From contig NZ_QTPO01000014.1 of assembly GCF_003853645.1 (NCBI RefSeq), positions 98,253 through 162,252 on the forward strand: a stretch of DNA of 64,000 nt, in the 5' to 3' direction. Origin of the DNA: Burkholderia sp. Bp9143. GTDB taxonomy: Bacteria; Pseudomonadota; Gammaproteobacteria; Burkholderiales; Burkholderiaceae. How positions within the stretch are numbered: the first letter of the stretch is position 1; every line of letters begins with the position of its first letter. Of this stretch, positions 8,570-16,322 are shown piece by piece. Below the pieces are notes generated by a model. That model worked only from the letters and a program-made list of their open reading frames with translations. It did no database searches and had not been told where the DNA came from. Made by a program: the position numbers and the translations under genes.

Positions 8570-9331
8570 TTACCGGCCGCCACCGACGTCGAGCAGGGCA
8601 CCCGTCGTGTAAGACGCCGCGTCGCCGAGCAGCCAGACGATCGCTTCGGCGATCTCCTGTGCTTCGCCGGCGCGGCCGAGCGGTGTCTGCGAGCCGAGGC
8701 GCGCCGCGCGGCCCGGCTGGCCGCCGCTCGCATGGATTTCCGTCTCGATCAGGCCGGGGCGCACCGCGTTGACGCGTACACCGTGCGGGCCGAGTTCCTT
8801 CGCGAGGCCGATCGTCAGCGAATCGACCGCGCCTTTCGAGCCCGCGTAGTCGACGTATTCGTTCGGCGAACCGAGCCGGGATGCGATCGACGACACGTTG
8901 ACGATCGCGCCGCCGCGCCCGCCGCGATCGGTGGACAGCCGACGCGCGGCTTCGCGCGCGCACAGGTAGGCGCCGAGCACGTTGGTGTCGAACATCCGCC
9001 GCAGGCGGTCGACCGGCATGTCGGCGAGCGGCATCGACGGCGCGACGATCCCCGCATTGTTGACGAGCGCGTCGAGGCGGCCGAACGCCGTGGTGACGGC
9101 GTCGAACATCGCGATGACGTCCGCTTCGTTCGCGACGTCGCCGGCGACGACGCACGCGCGTGCGCCGGCGTCGCGAACGGCCTGCGCGGTCAGTTCGGCT
9201 GCCGCCGCGTCGCGCGCGTAGTTGATGCCGACGTCCCAGCCGCGCTCGGCCGCGAGCACGGCGGTCGCGCGGCCGATGCCGCGGCTCGCGCCGGTGATGA
9301 GGACGGCCTTGCGCTCGGACGGTGCGGGCAT
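8570..9331 (-). CDS. SDR family oxidoreductase
   Basis: A 253-residue classical short-chain dehydrogenase. It has the nucleotide motif TGASRGIG at residues 14-21, NNAG in the fourth strand, the catalytic serine in NVSSIAS, and the YxxxK pair in YAGSKGAV. The C-terminal TTGALLDVGGGR is typical of FabG-like enzymes. It probably reduces a small carbonyl with NAD(P)H; the substrate cannot be read from the sequence. It is 23 bp downstream of the LOG gene on the same strand and may share its transcript. Confidence 0.85.
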   Translation of the reverse strand: MPAPSERKAVLITGASRGIGRATAVLAAERGWDVGINYARDAAAAELTAQAVRDAGARACVVAGDVANEADVIAMFDAVTTAFGRLDALVNNAGIVAPSMPLADMPVDRLRRMFDTNVLGAYLCAREAARRLSTDRGGRGGAIVNVSSIASRLGSPNEYVDYAGSKGAVDSLTIGLAKELGPHGVRVNAVRPGLIETEIHASGGQPGRAARLGSQTPLGRAGEAQEIAEAIVWLLGDAASYTTGALLDVGGGR

Positions 9332-9353
9332 CGCGTGCGGTTCCCGATAAACG

Positions 9354-9935
9354 TTACTTGGCCGCGTCGGCCGCCCACTTGTCGCGGACGGGCGGCTGGT
9401 AGCGGCGCAGCTGTTCGATCAGCGCGATCGGTTCGGCGTCGATGCACAGCGTGTCGAAGTAGGCCGTGCGCATGAAGCCCTCGTCGACCGTATGGCGCAG
9501 CAGTGCGATCAGCGGATCGTAGAACGAATCGATGTTGTACAGCGCGACGGGCTTGCGGTGATAGCCGAGCTGCGCCCACGTGTAGACCTCGAACAGCTCC
9601 TCGAGCGTGCCGGCGCCGCCGGGCATCGCGACGAACGCGTCCGAGAGGTCGGCCATCATCTTCTTGCGATGGTGCATGTCGGGCACGACGTGCAGCTCGG
9701 ACAGCCCCGTATGGCCGACTTCCTTGTCGACGAGCAGCTCGGGGATCACGCCGACAGCACGGCCGCCGGCCGCCATCACTTCATCGGCGATCACGCCCAT
9801 CAGGCCGACGCGGCCGCCGCCGTAGACGAGCGTGAGATCCGCATCGACGAGTGCGCGGCCGAACGCGCGCGCGGCGTCCGCATAGACGGGCCGCACGCCG
9901 GACGACGAGCCGCAGTAAACGCAGACTGCCTTCAT
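9354..9935 (-). CDS. LOG family protein (cytokinin-type phosphoribohydrolase)
   Basis: A 193-residue Rossmann-fold protein of the TIGR00730 group. The YGGGRVGLMG and MPGGAGTLEE motifs (the latter at about residues 104-112) define the LOG family, which releases free base from nucleoside 5'-monophosphates. In plants this activates cytokinins; bacterial members have the same activity, with roles still unclear. Start ATG 9935 is chosen because MKAVCVYCGSSSG is the usual N-terminus. The start overlaps the stop of the TetR gene (ATGA), so the regulator and LOG are coupled. Confidence 0.88.
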   Translation of the reverse strand: MKAVCVYCGSSSGVRPVYADAARAFGRALVDADLTLVYGGGRVGLMGVIADEVMAAGGRAVGVIPELLVDKEVGHTGLSELHVVPDMHHRKKMMADLSDAFVAMPGGAGTLEELFEVYTWAQLGYHRKPVALYNIDSFYDPLIALLRHTVDEGFMRTAYFDTLCIDAEPIALIEQLRRYQPPVRDKWAADAAK

Positions 9936-10687
9936 TGTTTCGTATCCTTTGCGGCGGCCTTGGCGGCGACCGGACTGCCCGCGGGGCGCGGCGAACCGTC
10001 GCGCGGCGGCAGGTAGTCGGTGAACTGGCGCTTGGGCAGCTTGCCGGAGACGAGATCGTCGAACAGCTGGCGCGAACGGCCGCGCAGGTACGGGGCCATG
10101 ACTGAGATCACGTGCATGCTCACCTGGTGCAGCTCTTCGCGGATCGCGTCCTGGTCGTTGTACTTGCGCGGGTGCATCACGTACTGATACGACAGCCAGT
10201 ACGTCGAGATCACGGCCATGTTGGTGGCGATGACTTCGATCTCGGCGGGCGTCGCGACCATTTCGGCGTCGGACACGAGCAGTTCGCACATGTCGTGCGC
10301 GAAGCGCACCTTGTGGCTGATGATCTGTTTGAAGTGTGTCTCGAGCGTGCGGTTGCGCGCGAGCAGGTCGTTGAGGTCGCGATACAGGAACCGGTAGGTC
10401 CACATGAAGTCGGCCATGTACTGCAGGTACGACCAGGTCTCGTCGATCGTCGGACGGTGATCTTCGGGGAAGCGCAGCCGCCGTTCGATCTGTTGCTCGA
10501 ACTGCGCGAAGATGCTGTTGATGATGTCGTCCTTATTGCGGAAATGGTAGTACAGGTTGCCTGGACTGATTTCCATTTCCTCGGCGATCGTCGTGGTCGT
10601 GACGTTCGGCTCGCCGATCTCGTTGAAGAGTTTCAACGACAACTCGAGAATCCGTTCGCGGGTGCGGCGGGGAGGTTTCGCTTCCAT
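9932..10687 (-). CDS. TetR/AcrR family transcriptional regulator
   Basis: A 251-residue protein with an N-terminal helix-turn-helix (about residues 8-54, with TIAEEMEISPGNLYYHF as turn and recognition helix), a helical ligand domain, and an Ala/Lys-rich tail after residue 230. The ligand is unknown. It heads the run TetR-LOG-SDR on the minus strand and overlaps LOG by four bases. A perfect 12-bp palindrome abuts the -10 box of its own promoter, suggesting autoregulation. Confidence 0.88.
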   Translation of the reverse strand: MEAKPPRRTRERILELSLKLFNEIGEPNVTTTTIAEEMEISPGNLYYHFRNKDDIINSIFAQFEQQIERRLRFPEDHRPTIDETWSYLQYMADFMWTYRFLYRDLNDLLARNRTLETHFKQIISHKVRFAHDMCELLVSDAEMVATPAEIEVIATNMAVISTYWLSYQYVMHPRKYNDQDAIREELHQVSMHVISVMAPYLRGRSRQLFDDLVSGKLPKRQFTDYLPPRDGSPRPAGSPVAAKAAAKDTKQ

Positions 10688-10781
10688 GTCGTCCGGCCCT
10701 GTGTGTGCCGGACTGGCGGGCGCTGCAATCGATGCTGCGAGATTCGTCCGGCGCGGGTTGCTGTTCTAAGTCTAGCGAACG

Positions 10782-10798
10782 ATTATAAACCGCGGTTT
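10782..10798 (-). promoter_or_regulatory. TetR promoter -10 with overlapping operator palindrome
   Basis: On the minus strand a consensus TATAAT (10787-10782) is preceded directly by the perfect palindrome AAACCGCGGTTT (10787-10798), which shares one base with the -10 box. A repressor bound there would block RNA polymerase. The site lies about 100 bp before the TetR start codon. No other good copy of the palindrome was noticed in the window. Confidence 0.5.
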
Positions 10799-10879
10799 CC
10801 TTACAACGGGCGCATTTCGTGATCGCGATGCGTTCGGCGCATGGTGCGCCGCCGCACGCAGGCGATGTCGCAAAGGCTG

Positions 10880-11416
10880 CTAGAAGCCGAGCCAGCGTGC
10901 GATCACCGGGCCGAGCACGAAGCCCCACGTCGTCACGCAAGCGAACAGCGCGACCGTGACCGCCGCGCTGCCGAGATCCTTCGCGCGCTTCGACAATTCG
11001 TGGCGCTCGAGCGAGATGCGGTCGATCGCGGCCTCGACGCTCGAGTTCAGCAGCTCGACGATCAGCACGAGCAGCACCGACGCGATCAGCAGCGCGCGCG
11101 ATGCGGCGGGGACCGGTGAGAACGCACCGATCGGCAGCATCAGCGCGGCGAGCGTGAGTTCCTGGCGAAACGCGCTCTCCTCGCGGATCGCGACGCGAAA
11201 CCCGTTCAGCGAATGCTTGAGCGCGTACCACGCACGCGTGATGCCGCGGTGGCGCTTGTACGGGTTCGGCGGCAGCGGCGCCAGCCGATCGTCGGGGCCG
11301 AGCGGTTCGTGCGTGTGCACGTCCGCGTCGGCGTGGATCTCTTCTTCGTCGAACGGACGATGCGGTTGCGCCGTCGCGGCAGGGGGCGGGGTCTTGTCGT
11401 TCAGGTCTCGTTTCAA
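10880..11416 (-). CDS. dgkA: Diacylglycerol kinase (prokaryotic DgkA type)
   Basis: About 178 residues: a charged N-terminal extension of 60 residues, then a DgkA core with three membrane helices. The core has ITRAWYALKHSLNGFR, the catalytic and metal region ELLNSSVEAAIDR, and HELSKRAKDLGSAAV. The enzyme phosphorylates diacylglycerol with ATP in the inner membrane. The start is a TTG at 11416 overlapping the glycosyltransferase stop (TTGA at 11416-11413); no ATG lies upstream of the core. It is longer at the N-terminus than E. coli DgkA. Coupling to a glycosyltransferase and a metallophosphoesterase suggests handling of diacylglycerol made by them. Confidence 0.85.
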   Translation of the reverse strand: MKRDLNDKTPPPAATAQPHRPFDEEEIHADADVHTHEPLGPDDRLAPLPPNPYKRHRGITRAWYALKHSLNGFRVAIREESAFRQELTLAALMLPIGAFSPVPAASRALLIASVLLVLIVELLNSSVEAAIDRISLERHELSKRAKDLGSAAVTVALFACVTTWGFVLGPVIARWLGF

Positions 11417-12447
11417 ACGGCGGCACCTTCGGCGGGCGAGTAAGCAGTCTTTGGCAGCGGCTTCAGATGCGACGCGAACTGCTCGGACGCCGCGCGCCAC
11501 GAGAAGCGCTCGGCCCACGCGCGGGCAGTCTCGCGTTCGATCTTGAGCGCCTCGAGGCAGGCTTCCTGCAGGTCTTCGTGCATCGCGCCGGCATCGCCCC
11601 CGCCGAGCACGTCGATCGGGCCCGTGACGGGGTACGCGGCGACCGGCGTGCCGCACGCGAGCGCCTCCAGCAGCACGAGGCCGAACGTGTCGGTGCGACT
11701 CGGGAACACGAACACGTCGGCCGCAGCATACACCTTGGCGAGCTCGGCTTGCGACAGGACGCCCAGATAGTTCGCTTCCGGATAGCGCGATTTCAGCTCG
11801 GCGAGCGCCGGACCTTCGCCCGCGACCCACTTCGAGCCGGGCAGGTCGAGGCGCAGGAACGCCTCGACGTTCTTCTCGATCGCGACGCGGCCCACGTACA
11901 GGAAGATCGGCCGCGCGGTGTTGAGCACCTTCGACTCCATCGGCCGGAAGATGTCGAGGTCGACGCCGCGCGTCCACAGCACGACGTTCGTGAAGCCGAA
12001 CTTCTCGAGGTCCTGCTTCACGACCGGAGTCGGTGCCATCACCGCGAGCGACGGCCCGTGGAACCAATGCAGGAACTTGTAGGTCGCCGACAGCGGAATG
12101 CCGAAGCGCGCCTGCACGTATTCCGGAAAGCGCGTGTGATACGCGGTCGTGTACGGCAGCTTGCGCGCGCGTGCATAGCGTCGCGCGGCGAGGCCGAGCG
12201 GGCCTTCGGTCGCGATGTGCAGCGCGTCGGGTGCGAACGCATCGATCCGGGCGCGCAGCTTGCGGTACGGCAGGATCGACAGGCGGATCTCGGGGTAGGT
12301 CGGGCAGGGCACCGTGCGGAATTCCAGCGGCGTCAGCATTTCGACCCGGTGACCGAGCGCGGTGAGTTCGCGGGAGGTGCTCTTCAGCGTGCGCACGACG
12401 CCGTTGACCTGCGGTTCCCACGCGTCGGTGACGATCATGATCTTCAT
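11413..12447 (-). CDS. GT4-family glycosyltransferase (candidate diacylglycerol glycosyltransferase, Agt-like)
   Basis: A 344-residue GT-B enzyme. The N-terminal domain starts MKIMIVTDAWEPQVNGVVRT, and the C-terminal nucleotide-sugar domain carries TRGVDLDIF and the DTFGLVLLEALACGTPVAA motif of retaining GT4 enzymes. There is no signal or membrane helix, so it probably acts at the cytoplasmic face of the membrane. The family covers mannosyl-, glucosyl- and glucuronosyl-transferases to lipids. It is followed by dgkA with overlapping codons and preceded by a PlcP-like phosphoesterase. In alpha-proteobacteria plcP and agt lie together, so I infer that diacylglycerol is the acceptor; this is not proven by sequence. 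Confidence 0.8.
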   Translation of the reverse strand: MKIMIVTDAWEPQVNGVVRTLKSTSRELTALGHRVEMLTPLEFRTVPCPTYPEIRLSILPYRKLRARIDAFAPDALHIATEGPLGLAARRYARARKLPYTTAYHTRFPEYVQARFGIPLSATYKFLHWFHGPSLAVMAPTPVVKQDLEKFGFTNVVLWTRGVDLDIFRPMESKVLNTARPIFLYVGRVAIEKNVEAFLRLDLPGSKWVAGEGPALAELKSRYPEANYLGVLSQAELAKVYAAADVFVFPSRTDTFGLVLLEALACGTPVAAYPVTGPIDVLGGGDAGAMHEDLQEACLEALKIERETARAWAERFSWRAASEQFASHLKPLPKTAYSPAEGAAV

Positions 12448-12477
12448 CGCGGCATGTGTCCTGTAAGTAGAGTTGTG

Positions 12478-13416
12478 TCAGGCGGTGGCCTTGGCCTTGC
12501 GCGACGGGGCTGCGGACGGCGCGGTGCGCATCGCCGTCCAGTAGACGATCTTCAGCTCGCCTTCCATCGTTTCGACGAGTGCGGACAGGCTCTCGACCCA
12601 GTCGCCGTCGTTGCAGTACAACACACCGTCGATGTCGCGGATCTCCGCCTTGTGGATGTGTCCGCACACGACGCCGTCGCAGCCGCGGCGGCGCGCTTCG
12701 TCGGTCATGACGGTCTCGAACTGCGAGATGAAGTTCACCGCGTTCTTCACCTGGTGTTTCAGGTACTGCGACAACGACCAGTACTGGAAGCCCAGCCGGC
12801 TGCGGATCCGGTTGAACCAGCGGTTCAGCACGAGGATCAGCGTGTAGAGCGTGTCGCCGAGATACGCGAGCCATTTCGCGTGCTGGATCACGCCGTCGAA
12901 CAGGTCGCCGTGCACGATCCACATCCGTTTGCCCGCGAGCGTCGTGTGAAATGCCTCGCCGCGCACCTGGATGTCGCCGAACGCGAGGTCGCAGAACTGC
13001 CGCGCGCCTTCGTCGTGGTTGCCGGGGATGTAGACCACCTGTGTGCCCTTGCGCGCCTTACGCAGGACCTTCTGCACTACGTCGTTGTGTGCCTGCGGCC
13101 AGTACCAGCCCTTCTTCAGCTGCCAGCCGTCGATGATGTCGCCGACGAGGTACAGGTATTCCGAATCGTTGTGTCGCAGGAAGTCGAGCAGGTACGGCGC
13201 CTGGCAGCCGCTCGAGCCGAGATGGATGTCGGATAGCCAGATCGTGCGGTAGCGATGGGTGGACGGCTCGGGGTCGTCGTGCTGCGTGACGTGCGTGGCC
13301 GTCGGCTCGTGCGGCGAAAGGGCATCGGTTGCGGCCGAGCCGGACAGGAAGGCGGTGACGGCGCGGGCGCCGAGCGGTTGACGGAACAGGGAGGTCGCGG
13401 ACGTTTTCTGGCCCAT
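12478..13416 (-). CDS. Calcineurin-like metallophosphoesterase, LpxH/PlcP type
   Basis: 312 residues with a complete binuclear metal site: DIHLG, GDIIDGW, GNHDE, HGD and GHIH in order. The family is usually annotated as UDP-2,3-diacylglucosamine diphosphatase, but its WYWPQAHNDV and NRWFNRIR regions recall the PlcP branch, which in Sinorhizobium meliloti cleaves phospholipids to diacylglycerol during phosphate starvation. About 70 poorly ordered residues precede the catalytic domain. ATG 13416 is preferred; an in-frame start at 13545 also exists. Neighbours agt-like and dgkA genes support a lipid role over lipid A synthesis. LpxH remains the alternative. Confidence 0.78.
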   Translation of the reverse strand: MGQKTSATSLFRQPLGARAVTAFLSGSAATDALSPHEPTATHVTQHDDPEPSTHRYRTIWLSDIHLGSSGCQAPYLLDFLRHNDSEYLYLVGDIIDGWQLKKGWYWPQAHNDVVQKVLRKARKGTQVVYIPGNHDEGARQFCDLAFGDIQVRGEAFHTTLAGKRMWIVHGDLFDGVIQHAKWLAYLGDTLYTLILVLNRWFNRIRSRLGFQYWSLSQYLKHQVKNAVNFISQFETVMTDEARRRGCDGVVCGHIHKAEIRDIDGVLYCNDGDWVESLSALVETMEGELKIVYWTAMRTAPSAAPSRKAKATA

Positions 13417-13462
13417 GCATGACTCGCGCCGGTTGACATTACCGGCATTGCGCCATGCGGGC

Positions 13463-13491
13463 GTGACTATGCCGTGACAGTCACGCGACGT
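13463..13491 (-). promoter_or_regulatory. Candidate PHO box before the metallophosphoesterase gene
   Basis: Read on the minus strand, CTGTCAC (13480-13474) and TAGTCAC (13469-13463) are separated by 4 bp, the spacing of PhoB direct repeats (consensus CTGTCAT). A weaker third half-site, ACGTCGC (13491-13485), keeps the 11-bp phase. The last repeat ends 46 bp before the ATG. The same bases also form the palindrome GTGACTGTCAC, so another regulator is possible. Confidence 0.35.
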
Positions 13492-13677
13492 TCTTATTAC
13501 TGTCGTTGCGGCATGTTTGGCAGTGAATGCGGTGGCGTTGCGCACCCTGCCGAACCGACGGGTCTGTGGTTATCGGGCAAGCCGCGCGGGGCGGTCGTGC
13601 CAGCGTTTTCGAGGGGTTTCGTCTGATGGTGTGCCGATGCGCGGAGCCGGCCGTGGTCGCGCGGACCGCGCGGCGCG

Positions 13678-14190
13678 TCAGCGCGGAATGGCGACGACGC
13701 GCGTGCGGGCGATGCGGTCGTGCGGGAACTGGCGACCGGCGTGCAGGCGAGCGGCGCCGGCCCATGCGACGATCCACGCGGCGGTGAGCGCGAGCGTGAC
13801 GGGCACCGACAGGCCGAGGAGCGGATGCAGCGCGAGCGGCGGCAGGAACCACAGCCAGCCGAGCGCGTAGCGGACGAGCGCATGGCCGGCGTTCAGCGGC
13901 CGGCCGCTCGACGATTCGAGCCGCAGCCGCCAGGTCTTCATCGGCAGCGTCTGGCCGCCGTGGGTCCAGAACCAGACGAAGTACGCGCCGACGACGAGCG
14001 CGATCCATGCGGCGAGGAGGTTGTGATGGACGAAGCCGTTGCGCTGCTGCGTCGCGAGGCTGAAGGCGAGGCCCGCGAAGAACACGACGCCGAACAGCAG
14101 CACGGCTTCGTACAACATCGCGGCGAGGCGCCGTCGCACGGACGGCGCGGCGACGGCGGCCGGGGCCTCGGGTGCGGGGGCGCTCGCCAC
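13678..14190 (-). CDS. RDD family membrane protein
   Basis: A 170-residue inner-membrane protein. After a short Ala/Pro-rich start it has VRRRLAAMLYEAVLLFGVVF, the RDD signature region (here with E in place of the second acidic residue), then about four membrane segments and the family motif GGQTLPMKTWRLRLES. RDD proteins are poorly understood; some act as ion antiporters. It is the last gene of the run sigma factor, DUF3619, DUF3106, RDD, following DUF3106 by 6 bp. Confidence 0.8.
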   Translation of the reverse strand: MASAPAPEAPAAVAAPSVRRRLAAMLYEAVLLFGVVFFAGLAFSLATQQRNGFVHHNLLAAWIALVVGAYFVWFWTHGGQTLPMKTWRLRLESSSGRPLNAGHALVRYALGWLWFLPPLALHPLLGLSVPVTLALTAAWIVAWAGAARLHAGRQFPHDRIARTRVVAIPR

Positions 14191-14196
14191 GGCGGG

Positions 14197-14961
14197 TCAG
14201 GAACCCTTGAACATCGACGGCGCGTCGGCCGGTGACACGGGCGTGACGGTCGCAGGCGCGGGTGGGGCAGTGCCGGACGTGGACGATGCCGCCACGGGCA
14301 GCGTGCCGGTGCCGGCCGATGCAGGTGCCGCTGCCGGCGCGGGGGTGCTCGCCGGATGCTCGTGCGAATTGACGAGACGGCGTACATCACGGTCGGCGAC
14401 GGTCGGCGGCGCGCTGACGACGCTCGGCCGGCGACGGCGCTCGGTCGCGGCGAGGCGCTCCTTCTGCTCTTCGGGCAGTTGCTGGTAGGCCTTCCACGCG
14501 CGCTCGCGCGCCTGCGCGGACAGTTCCTTCGCGCTCTGGTAATTCTCGCGCGCGACGCGGCGCTGCTCGGGCGTCATCCGCGCCCACTCGGACATCCGGT
14601 CTTGCAGGTGTTTCTGCTCATCAGGCGTCAATTTCGCGAAACGAGACGCGATCTTCAGCCATTTGCGCTTGCGCGCGTCGCTGAAGCCATCCCACTGATC
14701 GGCAAACGGCGCGAGTGCCGCGCGTTGCGCGGGCGTCAGGCGCGCCCAAGACAGCGGGCCGTTGGCGGCCGGCAGCGGCAGGGGCAGCGGGGCGAGTTCG
14801 GTGGTCAGCCCGGCGGCGGCCGAGGTCGGCGCGGGCGCGCTGCTGGCCGCGGCGGAGACCGTCGTGGGGGGCGGGTTGAATCGGGAATAGGTGGCGACGT
14901 AGGAAACGGCGATCGCGATCACGCATCCGAAAAATACGGCCAGGCCGCGTTTCTGACTCAC
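14197..14961 (-). CDS. DUF3106 protein with LTxxQ-like motifs
   Basis: A 254-residue protein with an N-terminal membrane anchor or uncleaved signal at residues 7-24, a Pro/Ala/Ser linker, a helical charged middle part (about 70-190) and an Ala/Pro/Thr-rich tail. The middle has four related motifs: LTPAQ at 75-79, LTPDEQ at 111-116, MTPEQ at 129-133 and LPEEQ at 162-166. They recall the LTxxQ motifs of CpxP, Spy and ZraP, periplasmic stress proteins, though real homology is not shown. It belongs to the ECF sigma operon and is probably periplasmic. Confidence 0.75.
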   Translation of the reverse strand: MSQKRGLAVFFGCVIAIAVSYVATYSRFNPPPTTVSAAASSAPAPTSAAAGLTTELAPLPLPLPAANGPLSWARLTPAQRAALAPFADQWDGFSDARKRKWLKIASRFAKLTPDEQKHLQDRMSEWARMTPEQRRVARENYQSAKELSAQARERAWKAYQQLPEEQKERLAATERRRRPSVVSAPPTVADRDVRRLVNSHEHPASTPAPAAAPASAGTGTLPVAASSTSGTAPPAPATVTPVSPADAPSMFKGS

Positions 14962-14985
14962 CCGTGCGATCCCCGTTATTGTCTG

Positions 14986-15411
14986 TTAGCGTGCGTGCGA
15001 AAGATACGCGTTGAACCCGTGATCGAGATACGCGTTGAGCGGCAGGTCGTCGCTGAGCATCGCCGCGTCGATGTCGGCGAGTTCGGCGGTGCGCTGCATG
15101 TCTTCCCAGTAGGCGATACCGACGAGCCCCGCGAGCAGCAGCGCGAGCGGCCACGCGCGCAGCAGGCGGCGCGCGAACGATGCCGGCGGGCGGCTCGCGG
15201 GCGGCGTGCCGTATGCGCCGGCCGCGCCGGCGAAGGCCGGCACGAACACCGGCGCGGTCGCGGCTTCCGGCTTCTTGCGCGCGAGCGCGGCCCGGCGTGC
15301 GACGGCCAGACGGTCGGTGGTCGCGGCAGGCAGCGCCGCGGCACGTTCGTCCAGTGCGCGGCGGACCTTCAGCGCGAATTCGTGTTCTCGATTTACGGGA
15401 GCGGAGCTCAT
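14986..15411 (-). CDS. DUF3619 single-pass membrane protein, possible anti-sigma factor
   Basis: 141 residues: an Ala/Arg-rich N-terminal domain of about 85 residues, one membrane helix at 86-101, and a short acidic C-terminal domain (DMQRTAELADIDAAMLSDDLP). The positive side (RRLLR) lies before the helix, so the N-terminus should be in the cytoplasm. It starts with an ATGA overlap at the stop of the sigma factor gene. Size, topology and coupling fit an anti-sigma factor, but the family has no assigned function and this is inference. Confidence 0.7.
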   Translation of the reverse strand: MSSAPVNREHEFALKVRRALDERAAALPAATTDRLAVARRAALARKKPEAATAPVFVPAFAGAAGAYGTPPASRPPASFARRLLRAWPLALLLAGLVGIAYWEDMQRTAELADIDAAMLSDDLPLNAYLDHGFNAYLSHAR

Positions 15412-15971
15412 AGCGTGATTCCTTTGGCCTTGAGCGCTTGCGCCAGGGTGTGGGTGGCTCGCGAGCAGTGCGTCTTGACGCTGCCTTCGGAGCACCCCAT
15501 TGCGGCGGCAGTCTCGGCGACATCCATATCTTCCCAATAACGCATCAGGAACGCTTCCCGTTGACGCGTCGGAAGTTTCTGGATTTCTTCGTCGATCAGG
15601 GCCAGAACCTGCTCCCGCTCGATGCGGTGCTCGGTGCTCTCGACGCCCGCGTTGTCGTCCGCGGACTCGAGCGTTTCCAGCGGATCGAAGTCCTCGTCGT
15701 CCGTGTTGTTGAGCGACGAGAAGAGCGTGACCCAGGTATTGCGGACCTTCTGCCGGCGGAACCAGTCGTGGATCGCGTTCTGCAGAATCCGCTGGAACAG
15801 CAGCGGCAGTTCGGCCGCCGGTCGATCGCCATATTTCTCCGCCAGCTTGATCATCGCGTCCTGCACGATGTCGAGCGACGCATCGTCGTCACGCACGGCG
15901 TACGCAGCCTGCTTGAACGCGCGCCTTTCGACGCCCGCCAGAAAGTCGGCGAGTTCCTTGTCTGATGCCAT
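15408..15971 (-). CDS. RNA polymerase sigma factor, ECF type
   Basis: 187 residues with sigma-70 region 2 (about 20-90, including DIVQDAMIKLAE and QRILQNAIHDWFRRQK), an acidic linker rich in D/E (about 90-120) and region 4 (about 125-180, with LPTRQREAFLMRYWEDMDVAE and CSEGSVKTHCSRA). There is no region 1.1 or 3. ATG 15971 gives the usual family start. It is the first gene of the operon with DUF3619, DUF3106 and RDD; the next gene overlaps by four bases, the usual layout for a sigma/anti-sigma pair. Confidence 0.85.
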   Translation of the reverse strand: MASDKELADFLAGVERRAFKQAAYAVRDDDASLDIVQDAMIKLAEKYGDRPAAELPLLFQRILQNAIHDWFRRQKVRNTWVTLFSSLNNTDDEDFDPLETLESADDNAGVESTEHRIEREQVLALIDEEIQKLPTRQREAFLMRYWEDMDVAETAAAMGCSEGSVKTHCSRATHTLAQALKAKGITL

Positions 15972-16322
15972 TCCGTAAAGGTATGCGCTGCGGACTGCGG
16001 CGTGTGAAAGGTCGAAAAATTTCGTAAAACCCGCGGATGCTAACAAATTTTCGCGTGACTTGGCACAGTTGACGGCTCGGTACGTTGCGTGCGAGCCGCG
16101 TCCGCGGGCCGCCTGGCGGGGGCCATGATGCGCTGCGGGATATTTTGCTTGACGACCCAATCATGACCCGCTATCGTCAACGATTCGCAACATGAAGTGA
16201 TAGTCTCATTTGAGGCTGGCCCAAGAAGCCCGCCCTTCAACTGGACGCGCCGCTTGAACCCGAGCCACAAGCCCGGCAGAGAGCACCCGATCAATTTTTT
16301 GCCGAAAATTCGAAAGGTCAAA
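15972..16322. other. Divergent intergenic region between sigma factor and ilvB
   Basis: About 350 bp with the sigma factor leader on the minus strand and the ilvB promoter and leader on the plus strand. A 10-codon plus-strand ORF starts at 16163 but overlaps the promoter and has no branched-chain codons, so it is not a leader peptide. A T-run at 16293-16298 lies in the ilvB leader without a clear preceding stem. Nothing else was recognised. Confidence 0.5.
16149..16177 (+). promoter_or_regulatory. Promoter of the ilvBNC operon
   Basis: A -35 TTGACG (16149-16154) and a -10 TATCGT (16172-16177) are separated by 17 bp. Transcription would start near 16184, giving a leader of about 139 nt before ilvB. 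Confidence 0.55.

Noticed and set aside
16163..16195. Ten-codon ORF in the ilvB leader as an attenuation peptide
   Set aside because: It has no Ile, Leu or Val codons and overlaps the -10 box, so it would not be on the transcript.
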